NCBI GenBank assembly: GCA_965223035.1
Contig: OZ244980.1
Span: 3,410,001 to 3,474,000, forward strand
Source: CAMDPA01 sp965223035
GTDB taxonomy: Bacteria > Pseudomonadota > Alphaproteobacteria > Rhizobiales > Hyphomicrobiaceae
Length of the DNA: 64,000 nt
Direction: 5' to 3'
Part shown: piece after piece, positions 17,013 to 23,745 of the stretch
Numbering within the stretch: position 1 is the first letter of the stretch
Layout of the letters: each line of letters starts with the position of its first letter
Program-made: the position numbers and the translations under genes
The notes under the pieces: model-generated
What the model saw: only the letters and a program-made list of their open reading frames with translations
Database searches by the model: none
Told to the model about the DNA's origin: nothing

Positions 17013-17150
17013 GAGATCATCGCGCCTTAAATCGGAACCGCACAGCCGGTTCCCAGTGAAGGCACGATGATGATCGCTCTTAAAGTGGTGAGCAACTTTC
17101 TGCCTTTAATCGGGATCGTTCCGATTCCGATCAAAGGTAGGTTGCTCTAG
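17013..17150. repeat. CTAG palindromic repeat, family 1, full two-hairpin copy
   Basis: Hairpin Q (left arm CGCCTTAAATCGGAACCG; damaged right arm CGGTTCCCAGTGAAGGC) is followed by the linker GATCGCTCTTAAAGTGGTGA. Hairpin P comes next (CTTTAATCGG, CCGATCAAAG) and the element ends GGTTGCTCTAG. The left CTAG is eroded to CGAG. The copy starts immediately behind the Tyr/Arg-rich gene. Confidence 0.88.
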
Positions 17151-17349
17151 GCAGCTGCCCGCACCGCGCCAGCCCGAACAGGGTCGGCGCGCGCAGGGCG
17201 TAGCACCATCGGACCGTGGATAACCGCCAAAAAGACACAACTTTGCTGTCGGTTTGCCTAGCTGCAGGACGCTTTATTGGCGCCGGTGATGGCGCTGAAT
17301 TGTAGACAGTGCTTGTCATCAGGGGTGACATTTCAGTCGAGGGTGAGCT

Positions 17350-17592
17350 GTGGGCAGGGTCTTGACGGTGACGGCAGAATATCAAGGGCGGCGCTACGTT
17401 ATCGATGGGTGGCAGTCCAATTGGCAACAGGCCGAGAAGATCGCAGAGGCCTGGAGGCAGGCGTATCCCTACGCGGCGTTTTATGTTTGCGACCGCAGTT
17501 GCGTCGGCGTCATGCACGGCTTCGGCTTCAATTTTTTGGAGGCGGCGAAATTATCCGGTGATTGGGAGCGGCTCCACAGCCGCTTGCACTAG
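17350..17592 (+). CDS. Small hypothetical protein
   Basis: An 80-residue protein starting at a GTG codon that follows GAGGGTGA by a few bases, a good ribosome-binding site. The composition is that of a soluble mixed alpha/beta domain: TVTAEYQGRRYVIDGW, a helix QQAEKIAEAWRQAYPY, a strand AAFYVCDRSCVGVM, and a helix FLEAAKLSGDWERLHSRL. No family is recognised. The TAG stop is inside a CTAG followed by ATCATGTCCGCC, a repeat end. The reading frame and codon use look genuine, but the gene is short. Confidence 0.5.
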   Translation: MGRVLTVTAEYQGRRYVIDGWQSNWQQAEKIAEAWRQAYPYAAFYVCDRSCVGVMHGFGFNFLEAAKLSGDWERLHSRLH

Positions 17593-17788
17593 ATCATGTC
17601 CGCCTCAGGCGGAAGCACCGGTGAACCACCGGCTGCAGGCCTGACCTGTTGGACCGGCGATGATCCCGCCCCACGGCAATGGCCGGTGGCGGCACGATGC
17701 CGGGATCGTCGAGCGCCAAGTGCGCCCGCATCGTGTTTGGACCACAGCGCGGAAGGCGCCGGCGCAGGCCAGCGATCGCCGCGATCTT

Positions 17789-17930
17789 CTAGATCCTCGC
17801 GCCTTATATCGGAACCGCAAAGCCGGTTCCGATATAAGGCGCAAAGATGATCGCTGTTAAAGTGGAGAGCAACTTTCTGCCTTTGATCGGGATCGTTCCG
17901 ATTCCGATCAAAGGCAGAAAGTTGCTCTAG
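17789..17930. repeat. CTAG palindromic repeat, family 1, complete copy with both CTAG ends
   Basis: This is the best-preserved full copy, 142 bp, with CTAG at 17789-17792 and again at 17927-17930. Hairpin Q here has arms CCTTATATCGGAACCG and CGGTTCCGATATAAGG. Other copies read CCTTAAATCGG and CCGATTTAAGG, so both arms have changed in step and pairing is kept. The linker is CAAAGATGATCGCTGTTAAA, followed by hairpin P and GAAAGTTGCTCTAG. Confidence 0.93.
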
Positions 17931-18279
17931 CCGACGCCGCACGCAGGCACCGTCCAGGCGAGCGGCTTAATTGATCACACCGGCGTCAGCCAGGTCGCCC
18001 GGAGCGGCATCGAGCGGCATCGCCCGACGTCGCGTCGCTTCGCGCCAACGCCACGTCCGGAAGGCTCCCGGTTCAACCCGTCACGGCCGTCCCCGGTTCG
18101 ACCCCCGCCCATTTCAACCCCCGCTCGGCTCAACCGGCGCCCGACTCAACCCCCGCCCGGGCCGCTCCCCGTCCGGCGCGCCGCACAAGGGCGGCCTGGC
18201 ACGCAGGCGCGGCTGGCCGGGCATGGGTGCGCGATGGTTGCGGCGAAAGCGGACATGCTCAAAGGCGCAATAAGTCCGC
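17931..18279. other. Intergenic region without a supported gene
   Basis: About 350 GC-rich bases between the repeat and the TctC-like gene. Apart from the degenerate tandem repeat at 18070-18160, it holds a stretch near 18205-18250 (GGCTGGCCGGGC, then GTGCGCGATGGTTGC) that resembles the family 2 core. No coding sequence is supported. Confidence 0.45.
18070..18160. repeat. Degenerate 15-17 bp tandem repeat (TCAACCCCCGCCC)
   Basis: About five imperfect units share the core TTCAACCC or TCAACCCCCGCCC: GGTTCAACCCGTC, GGTTCGACCCCCGCCC, ATTTCAACCCCCGCT, CGGCTCAACCGGCGCCC, GACTCAACCCCCGCCC. The region is strongly C-rich on the plus strand. It is not in a gene. Confidence 0.6.
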
Positions 18280-19311
18280 CTACTTCTTTTTGAAATGCAA
18301 ATACGTGCGGAGCTTGGCGAGGGTTGGCTCCGGCGTTGCCAATGCCTCGTCGACGAGCTTTTGAATGTCCTCCCCCGAGATCGGTTCAACCGGCGCCCGC
18401 CTCGCTTTCGCGTCGGCGAGGAATTTCGGGTCCTTCATGGTCGCGACGAAGGAGGTCCGCAGCGCCGCAACGCGGTCTTGGGGCACGCCCGGCGGCACGT
18501 ACATGCCCATACCAACCCGCTCCGGGATTTCCAGGAATTTCAGCATCGCCTTGTCGTCCGCGTTGGTCATCAAATCCTCTAAGTGCGGCACGTCCTTGAG
18601 CTCGGCGATGCGCGGACCGTACTGCACCAGATGATGGAGCTTTTTCTCCTTCAACCAGGCTTGCTTCACCGTGGTCCAGCCGGTCCAGTAGTTCATCCGG
18701 CCGTGCACCTCGCCTTGCTCCATCGCCTTATTGATCGGCGCCCCACCCTTGTAGCCGCGAATGGTATTTAATTGGGTGCCGAGGGTGGCGTTCATGAACA
18801 TCGGGATCAGATAGGTCGATGAGCCGAATCCCGTGGAACCCATGTTCAGCGGGGTTTTTTTGGCCTCTTCCACGGTTTTGGCAGGCGCGGTGTGCCAGAC
18901 GGAGACGACCGAGGGACGTGGCGTGATGGAGCCCAGCCAGATGAATTTCTTGGCGTCGAATTTGGCGCCACGCAGCGAGGGTGCCAGAATCGACGGCGAC
19001 AGGATCTGACCGACGTCGGTACCGTCCTTTTTGCCCTTATTGTACAACCACGCCGCGGCCCGCGTGCCGCCGCCGCCCGGTCGGAACTGACAGATGACAC
19101 TGGGATTGCCAGGAATATGGTTGCCCCAGTGCGCAGCCAACAACCGACAATAAAGTCCCAGTGACGCGCCGGCGCTGCCGGCTACGGTGATGGTGACGGT
19201 CTTGCCCTTATAGAATTCCGCCGGGCTAGCGGCCAGCACGGGCTGGACCATACCGCTGGCGCCCAGCACCACAGCGGTCAATCCGCCCAAAACCAGTTTC
19301 GGCGTTTCCAT
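18280..19311 (-). CDS. Tripartite tricarboxylate transporter (TctC/Bug-like) periplasmic binding protein
   Basis: The protein has 343 residues from METPKLVLGG, with a signal peptide cut near PVLAASPAEFYKGK. The mature start 'FYKGKTVTITVAGSAGASLGLYCRLLA' (read in parts) matches the TctC/Bug opening in which a strand and a Gly/Ala loop bind a carboxylate; NPSVICQFRPGGGGTRAAAWLYN is the second signature. It binds an organic acid in the periplasm. No tctA or tctB membrane genes lie next to it, so it is an orphan binding protein here. The start was picked for its signal peptide and a GGGAG about 12 bases upstream. A longer frame reaches 19404. Confidence 0.82.
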   Translation of the reverse strand: METPKLVLGGLTAVVLGASGMVQPVLAASPAEFYKGKTVTITVAGSAGASLGLYCRLLAAHWGNHIPGNPSVICQFRPGGGGTRAAAWLYNKGKKDGTDVGQILSPSILAPSLRGAKFDAKKFIWLGSITPRPSVVSVWHTAPAKTVEEAKKTPLNMGSTGFGSSTYLIPMFMNATLGTQLNTIRGYKGGAPINKAMEQGEVHGRMNYWTGWTTVKQAWLKEKKLHHLVQYGPRIAELKDVPHLEDLMTNADDKAMLKFLEIPERVGMGMYVPPGVPQDRVAALRTSFVATMKDPKFLADAKARRAPVEPISGEDIQKLVDEALATPEPTLAKLRTYLHFKKK

Positions 19312-19438
19312 GGTTGTTCTCGGCTCCCTTTGTGAACGCTTCGCTGCCGCACGGCGAATGTCGGCAGTCACGGGCAGTAGAGTGCATTTGAAGCGTGTTG
19401 TCACCCCGATCGGTCAGGGGTCGTCAATCCTCAAGGCT

Positions 19439-19942
19439 TCATCGATCAGCCTCGGCCGATAGCGATCCGGCATAGCGCGCCAACGCACCCGCTTCCAGCT
19501 CGGCCGCCAGGAGGCGGCTGGGATCGACAGGCCCCGGCAGCTGGATGCGTCCCGCTGGCACCGGCGCGAAACCAAACCGCGCATAATACGGCTCATCACC
19601 AACCAGAACGACGAGCTTGACACCCGCCGCCCGTGCCTTGTCCAAGCCTTCGGCAACCAAGCGCTTACCGTAGCCAAGTCCGGCATAGCGTTCCTCGACG
19701 GCTAACGGTCCCAACAGCAAGGCACCAGCCTGCCCACCGATCGACACCGGCGTGAAATGAACCGCAGCCACTAGCTCACCTCCGACGCGGGCCAACAAAT
19801 CGAACGGCGACACCATCTGGGTGCCTTCGCGCACGCGATAGGTGGAGCGCGAAAAACGACCGGGACCGAACGCCCGACGCTGGAGGGCCAACACCTCCCC
19901 CAGGTCGGCAGGTTCGATTGCAGCCACGCTGATCTTATGCAT
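19439..19942 (-). CDS. GNAT family N-acetyltransferase (YhbS-like)
   Basis: A 167-residue enzyme starting MHKISVAAIEPADLGEVLALQ. GNAT motif A is LLLGPLAVEERYAGLGYGKRLVAEGLDKARAAG (read in parts), with the acetyl-CoA loop R-Y-A-G-L-G-Y-G. It is followed by VVLVGDEPYYARFGFAPVPA, the 'Y..fGF' ending typical of YhbS-type acetyltransferases. The substrate is unknown. The frame stays open upstream to 20401, but that part overlaps a dispersed repeat and the Nudix gene on the same strand and has no family character. Confidence 0.82.
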   Translation of the reverse strand: MHKISVAAIEPADLGEVLALQRRAFGPGRFSRSTYRVREGTQMVSPFDLLARVGGELVAAVHFTPVSIGGQAGALLLGPLAVEERYAGLGYGKRLVAEGLDKARAAGVKLVVLVGDEPYYARFGFAPVPAGRIQLPGPVDPSRLLAAELEAGALARYAGSLSAEADR

Positions 19943-20042
19943 TGCGGTCGGCTCCACCGCCTCCGGTTGGCGACCCTGTGGAGCGTGGCGCTTAACACGC
20001 GCGGGCGGGCGCGGTCCAGCGCCCGCTACGACGTGTGAGGGT

Positions 20043-20175
20043 GAGCTGGACCCCTCCCGCTCCCCCGCCCATTCCTCCACTGGCCACTCCATGGCACGCT
20101 TGTGGCGGTGGCCCACCTCCTCAGCCGCAGCGGGGAGCGGGCCGTCGCGGCCAATCCGCCAATGGCGGACATGAC
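20043..20175. repeat. GC-rich dispersed repeat, family 2 copy
   Basis: Blocks in order: GAGCTGGACCCCTCCCGCTC, CCCCGCCCATTCC, CCATGGCACGCTTGTGGCG, GCGGGGAGCGGGCCGTCGCG, then the inverted pair CCGCCAATGGCGGACATGA. It matches the copy at 39219-39335 block for block and lies between the GNAT and Nudix genes. Confidence 0.5.
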
Positions 20176-20195
20176 TTAAGGCTCTGCGCCCGACA

Positions 20196-20660
20196 CTACC
20201 AATCCTGATCGGCCGGCGTACCCTCAAAGATTTCGCGGAGCCGCCTGCGAACGGGATCGACCACGCCTTCTGGGAGTTGATCGCGAGCAAAAAAGCCAAC
20301 CTCGGCGATCTCCCGGGTCGGACCGGGCGGCAACGGCTGGCGCCATTGGCGGACCACAAACAGCGTGATGTGATCAGACGGGAAGTACACGAAATTGGCA
20401 TAGATGGCGAACAGCTGTGGTGGCCCGTCCAGTTGCACGCCGGCCTCCTCGTTCAGCTCGCGTTCCAAGGCTTCGCGTGCCGTCTCGTTGCGCTCGACGC
20501 CGCCCCCCGGAAAATGCCAACCCGGCCGATAAGTATGGCGCACCAACAAGACGCGCTCGGCGGCATCCAGCACCACACCTTGGGCGCCCAGAGTGAGGCT
20601 CCGGGACATCCGCCAGTAGCTTTGTACGGCTCGCCGTACGATGGTGCGCGCTTCGAGCAT
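20196..20660 (-). CDS. Nudix hydrolase
   Basis: A 154-residue enzyme with a complete Nudix box at residues 53-75: G53, E59 and R67-E68-L-x-E71-E72-x-G74-V75. This is the metal and pyrophosphate site that hydrolyses nucleoside diphosphates linked to another moiety. The N-terminal strand LGAQGVVLDAAERVLLVRHTYRPGWHFPGGG (read in parts) is typical of MutT-like enzymes. The substrate cannot be inferred. It transcribes away from the metallophosphoesterase gene, sharing about 220 bases of upstream DNA with it. Confidence 0.88.
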   Translation of the reverse strand: MLEARTIVRRAVQSYWRMSRSLTLGAQGVVLDAAERVLLVRHTYRPGWHFPGGGVERNETAREALERELNEEAGVQLDGPPQLFAIYANFVYFPSDHITLFVVRQWRQPLPPGPTREIAEVGFFARDQLPEGVVDPVRRRLREIFEGTPADQDW

Positions 20661-20786
20661 CGACCCGATCTGCCTTGGCGCTGATTGCTGGGTTGTGTGA
20701 CCGGCGCTGCGATTTGGTTGACGACCTCCTACTTCGAAGATTTGCGCGGGCGATGCAAGCCCATCGACGCTTTTACGCGGAGCAAA

Positions 20787-20843
20787 GGACTGGCGTGATA
20801 TAAGGGGCTGGCGTGATACGCAGCGCGTAGGGTTGGTGTGATA
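20787..20843 (+). repeat. Three direct repeats GGxCTGGCGTGATA upstream of a phosphoesterase gene
   Basis: GGACTGGCGTGATA at 20787, GGGCTGGCGTGATA at 20805 and GGGTTGGTGTGATA at 20830 lie on the same strand with start-to-start spacing of 18 and 25 bases. They occupy the region between the divergent Nudix and metallophosphoesterase genes, where a regulator could bind. The third copy ends 36 bases before the chosen start codon. Confidence 0.5.
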
Positions 20844-20879
20844 GCTTCGCCGATACGGCGTGTTGAGGTGCAGGTCAGG

Positions 20880-21833
20880 ATGTCGAACCCGTCACCAGTG
20901 TTGATCGCTCATTTGTCCGACGTCCACCTTTCGCCGCTCGCCGGATTGGCGCCGTGGCATCTCAATGTCAAGCGCGCGCTCGGTCTCGGCAACTGGATGC
21001 TCAAGCGGCGCAAGGTGCATCAGCGCGCGGTGGTCGACGCGTTGGTGGCCGATCTGGCCCGGCATCACCCCGACCACATCATCGTTTCCGGTGATCTGGT
21101 CAATCTCGGGTTGCCTGGCGAACATGCGGCCGCGCTCAAATGGCTGGAAAGCCTGGGCCCACCCTCCCGGGTCACCGTCGTGCCCGGGAACCACGACATC
21201 TACTGCCCCTTGCTGCGTGACATCGGTGTCGAGCGCTGGCGCGCCTATATGACCAGCGACGTCAACGGCGCGGCCTATGCCAAACCCGTCGAGCGTGGCT
21301 TTCCGTTCGTAAGGTTTGTTGGCGATATCGGGCTGATCGGTCTGGTCTCGGCCGTTCCAACACCGCCATTTTATGCCCATGGGCGACTGGGGCAAGCGCA
21401 GTTGCGGGCGCTTGCCGACATCCTGCAGCGCTTGGGTGCGGCCGGCCATACACGCATCGTTGTCGTTCATCATCCGCCGCTGCCTGGCCAAGCCGACCAA
21501 CGCCGGGGGCTGATCGATGCGGCCGAACTGGAACGGGTGCTGTGCGCGCACGGCGCCGAGCTCGTCTTGCACGGCCACAATCACGTCGACATGCACGCCG
21601 TCAGGCAATGGCCCGGGGGGCGCATCGAGCTGATCGGCGTGGCCTCGGCCTCGGCTGGGCGCACGTACAAGCGCGAGGCCTTGGGTTGCTATAACCTGAT
21701 CGGCGTTGAGGGCAGCGGCGCGACGGTGCGTCTTGACATCACCAGTCGCGGATTGATGACGCCGGGCGGCAACGTGGTCGAAACCGGGCACCGCCGGCTG
21801 GGTGCGGCAAGGGCAGCGCAAGCGCTGGACTAG
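20880..21833 (+). CDS. Calcineurin-like metallophosphoesterase
   Basis: The protein has 317 residues from MSNPSPVLIAHLSDVHLSP. The five metallophosphoesterase motifs are visible: D14-x-H16, G71-D72 (SGDLVN), G103-N-H-D106, then VVHHPP and HGHNH. These bind two metals and hydrolyse a phosphodiester or phosphomonoester. The family includes 3',5'-cAMP phosphodiesterases (CpdA) and lipid or nucleotide hydrolases, so the substrate is open. The start at 20880 is preceded by a GGTCAGG; a GTG at 20838 would add 14 residues. The TAG stop sits in a CTAG that begins a decayed palindromic repeat. Confidence 0.87.
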   Translation: MSNPSPVLIAHLSDVHLSPLAGLAPWHLNVKRALGLGNWMLKRRKVHQRAVVDALVADLARHHPDHIIVSGDLVNLGLPGEHAAALKWLESLGPPSRVTVVPGNHDIYCPLLRDIGVERWRAYMTSDVNGAAYAKPVERGFPFVRFVGDIGLIGLVSAVPTPPFYAHGRLGQAQLRALADILQRLGAAGHTRIVVVHHPPLPGQADQRRGLIDAAELERVLCAHGAELVLHGHNHVDMHAVRQWPGGRIELIGVASASAGRTYKREALGCYNLIGVEGSGATVRLDITSRGLMTPGGNVVETGHRRLGAARAAQALD

Positions 21834-21995
21834 ATCCCCTGTCCGTTGTTCGTCGAAGGTCTCCCGATCCCGATCACATGCAGAAAGATGCTCGACACTT
21901 TAACGGCGATAACAGCGATCATCATCGTGCCTTAAATTGCAACCGGCTCCAATTGGAACCGGCTTTGCCGTTCCAATTTAAGGCACGTTGATCGA
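21830..21995. repeat. CTAG palindromic repeat, family 1, long diverged copy
   Basis: CTAG at 21830, a decayed hairpin P (CCCGATCCCGATCACATGCAG), then the linker ACACTTTAACGGCGATAAC. Hairpin Q follows with GCCTTAAATTGCAACCGG and CCGTTCCAATTTAAGGC. Relative to the usual ATCGG/CCGAT core both arms have changed to ATTG/CAAT, keeping the pairing. The end GATCGAGC replaces GATCTAG. Confidence 0.85.
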
Positions 21996-22155
21996 GCGGG
22001 CCTCCACCGCGGTCACCTGCCGCCCGATGGTCAACGATGATCGGATGAACTTGGCCGGGCGCATGCTTCCCCGCCGTTACCGCCGAGCGCCGCATTGACC
22101 CCGGTTCACAGCGCCGACCGCATTGCCCTGCTCGCCGCCGCATGGTGAGATCGCG

Positions 22156-23574
22156 ATGACGCCGCAGGGAGGTGCTATCGTGACATCGTCGGCCGAGCCC
22201 GCCGCACAACCCGCGCTCGACACGCGGACCTCGCCGCGTACCCGGCAGCTCTTGGAAGCACCGATTGGCCCGACCCTGGTCTCGCTAGCGATCCCCAACC
22301 TGGTGGTAGCGGCCGCGTTCGCCGCGGTGGCGGTTGCCGATGCCTGGTACGTCGGTCAGCTGGGCGTCGCACCGCTGGCCACGTTGGCGCTGGTGTTTCC
22401 GGTCCAACAGTTGATGTCGATGATGTCGGCCGGAGCGATGGGCGGCGGCATCTCGTCGGCGGTTGCCCGCGCGCTCGGAGCCGGCAATCGCGAGCGAGCC
22501 GAAAGCATTGCGATCCACGCGCTGCTGATCTCGGTGGGTATGGCCGCCTTGTTCACCATCGTGTTCGCCGTGTTCGCCCGGCCGCTGTTTACCGTGCTCG
22601 GCGGCGTCGGCGTCGCCCTCGACGGCGCGGTGAACTATGCGCAGATCGTGTTCGGCTGCGCGTTCACGATGTGGATTGCCAATACCTTGGCCTCGCTGGT
22701 CCGCGGCACCGGCAACATGCTGATACCGGGTATCGTCATTACCTTCACCTCCCTCATCAACGTCGTCCTTTCAGGCGCGCTGACGTTGGGATGGGCGGGC
22801 GCCCCGAAGCTCGGCGTGCTCGGCCCGGCGGTGGCGGTCGTCGGCGCGTTCGCGCTGGCCGCCGTCATCTTATTCGGTTATCTGGCTAGCGGCCGCAGCG
22901 GCCTGCGCCTGCGTCTGGTCGGCGTGAGGCTCAAAGCCGAAATCTTCCATGACATCTTAAAGGTCGGGCTGGTGGCATGTGGCAATGCGCTGCTCACCAT
23001 CGCCACCATCGTGATCGTCACCGGCCTGGTCGGGCGCTATGGCACGGCCGCGCTGGCGGGCTACGGGCTCGGCAGCCGGCTCGAGTTGCTGTTGATCCCG
23101 ATCACGTTCGGCTTCGGCGGGGCGATGACGGCGATGGTCGGCGTCAACCGAGGCGCTGGCGCCTACGCCCGCGCCCGCCGCATCGTTTGGATCGGTGGGC
23201 TGACCGTTTTTGCCCTGACCGGCATCATCGGGTTGACGGTGGCCGTGGTGCCGGACCTGTGGATCAGCTTTTTCACCGCCAGCGCGCAGGCGAGCGAGGT
23301 GGCCAGACTATTCTTTTGGATCGTCGGCCCATGCTTCGGTTTCTTTGGACTGGGTCAGGCGCTTTATTTTGCCACGCAGGGCACCGGCAATATGATGGCC
23401 CCGTTTACCGCCGGGCTAGCTCGGTTGCTGTGGGTCGGTGGCGGCGGCGCCCTGGTGGCCCTCGCCTTCAAGGCCAGCTTGGCCTGGCTGTTCGCGTTCG
23501 TCGCCATGGGGCTGGTCGTGTTCGGCGGTCTTCTGGTCTACGCGTTGTGGCGCGGGCGCACCTGGAATCCCTAG
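22156..23574 (+). CDS. MATE family efflux transporter
   Basis: The protein has about 472 residues from MTPQGGAIVTSS with twelve hydrophobic helices in two homologous halves, as in NorM/MATE drug and cation antiporters of the inner membrane. Typical positions: PTLVSLAIPNLVVAAAFAAVAVADAWYVGQLG at the start, GAMGGGISSAVARALGAGNRERAE in the first half, and GYGLGSRLELLLIPITFGFGGAMTAMVGVNRGAGAYARAR in the second (read in parts). It uses a Na+ or H+ gradient to export cationic compounds. The start has GGTGAG upstream; an ATG at 22123 is an alternative. The TAG stop is the CTAG end of a palindromic repeat. Confidence 0.9.
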   Translation: MTPQGGAIVTSSAEPAAQPALDTRTSPRTRQLLEAPIGPTLVSLAIPNLVVAAAFAAVAVADAWYVGQLGVAPLATLALVFPVQQLMSMMSAGAMGGGISSAVARALGAGNRERAESIAIHALLISVGMAALFTIVFAVFARPLFTVLGGVGVALDGAVNYAQIVFGCAFTMWIANTLASLVRGTGNMLIPGIVITFTSLINVVLSGALTLGWAGAPKLGVLGPAVAVVGAFALAAVILFGYLASGRSGLRLRLVGVRLKAEIFHDILKVGLVACGNALLTIATIVIVTGLVGRYGTAALAGYGLGSRLELLLIPITFGFGGAMTAMVGVNRGAGAYARARRIVWIGGLTVFALTGIIGLTVAVVPDLWISFFTASAQASEVARLFFWIVGPCFGFFGLGQALYFATQGTGNMMAPFTAGLARLLWVGGGGALVALAFKASLAWLFAFVAMGLVVFGGLLVYALWRGRTWNP

Positions 23575-23634
23575 AGCACCCTGCGTTAAATCGGAACCGG
23601 CTTTGCGGTTCCGATTTAAGGCGCTATGATCTAG
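23571..23634. repeat. CTAG palindromic repeat, family 1, short 64-bp copy
   Basis: CTAGAGCACCCTGCG, then hairpin Q (TTAAATCGGAACCG and CGGTTCCGATTTAA), then GATCTAG. It has a P-type left terminus joined to hairpin Q and a Q-type right terminus. The left CTAG contains the stop codon of the MATE gene. Confidence 0.92.
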
Positions 23635-23712
23635 AGCGGCCAGCCGTTGATCGGAAGCGGGAGGTGTCCGATTAAGGGCAGGAGGTTGCACCACACTTCA
23701 GGACAAGATCGT
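23635..23712. repeat. CTAG palindromic repeat, family 1, decayed hairpin P
   Basis: GTTGATCGGAAGCGGGAGG, then GTCCGATTAAGGGCAGGAGG and TTGCACCACACTTCAGGACA follow the order of hairpin P and linker in intact copies, with many substitutions. It adjoins the short copy on its left. Confidence 0.6.
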
Positions 23713-23745
23713 GTAACACGCCACCAACAAGAAACGGGCGCCTGC

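Noticed and set aside
16457..17020. 187-residue minus-strand frame
   Set aside because: It is antisense to the Tyr/Arg-rich secreted protein gene, whose signal peptide and ribosome-binding site make it the better reading.
19943..20401. Extension of the second GNAT gene by 153 residues
   Set aside because: The extension covers a dispersed repeat and overlaps the Nudix gene; the GNAT domain is complete from 19942.
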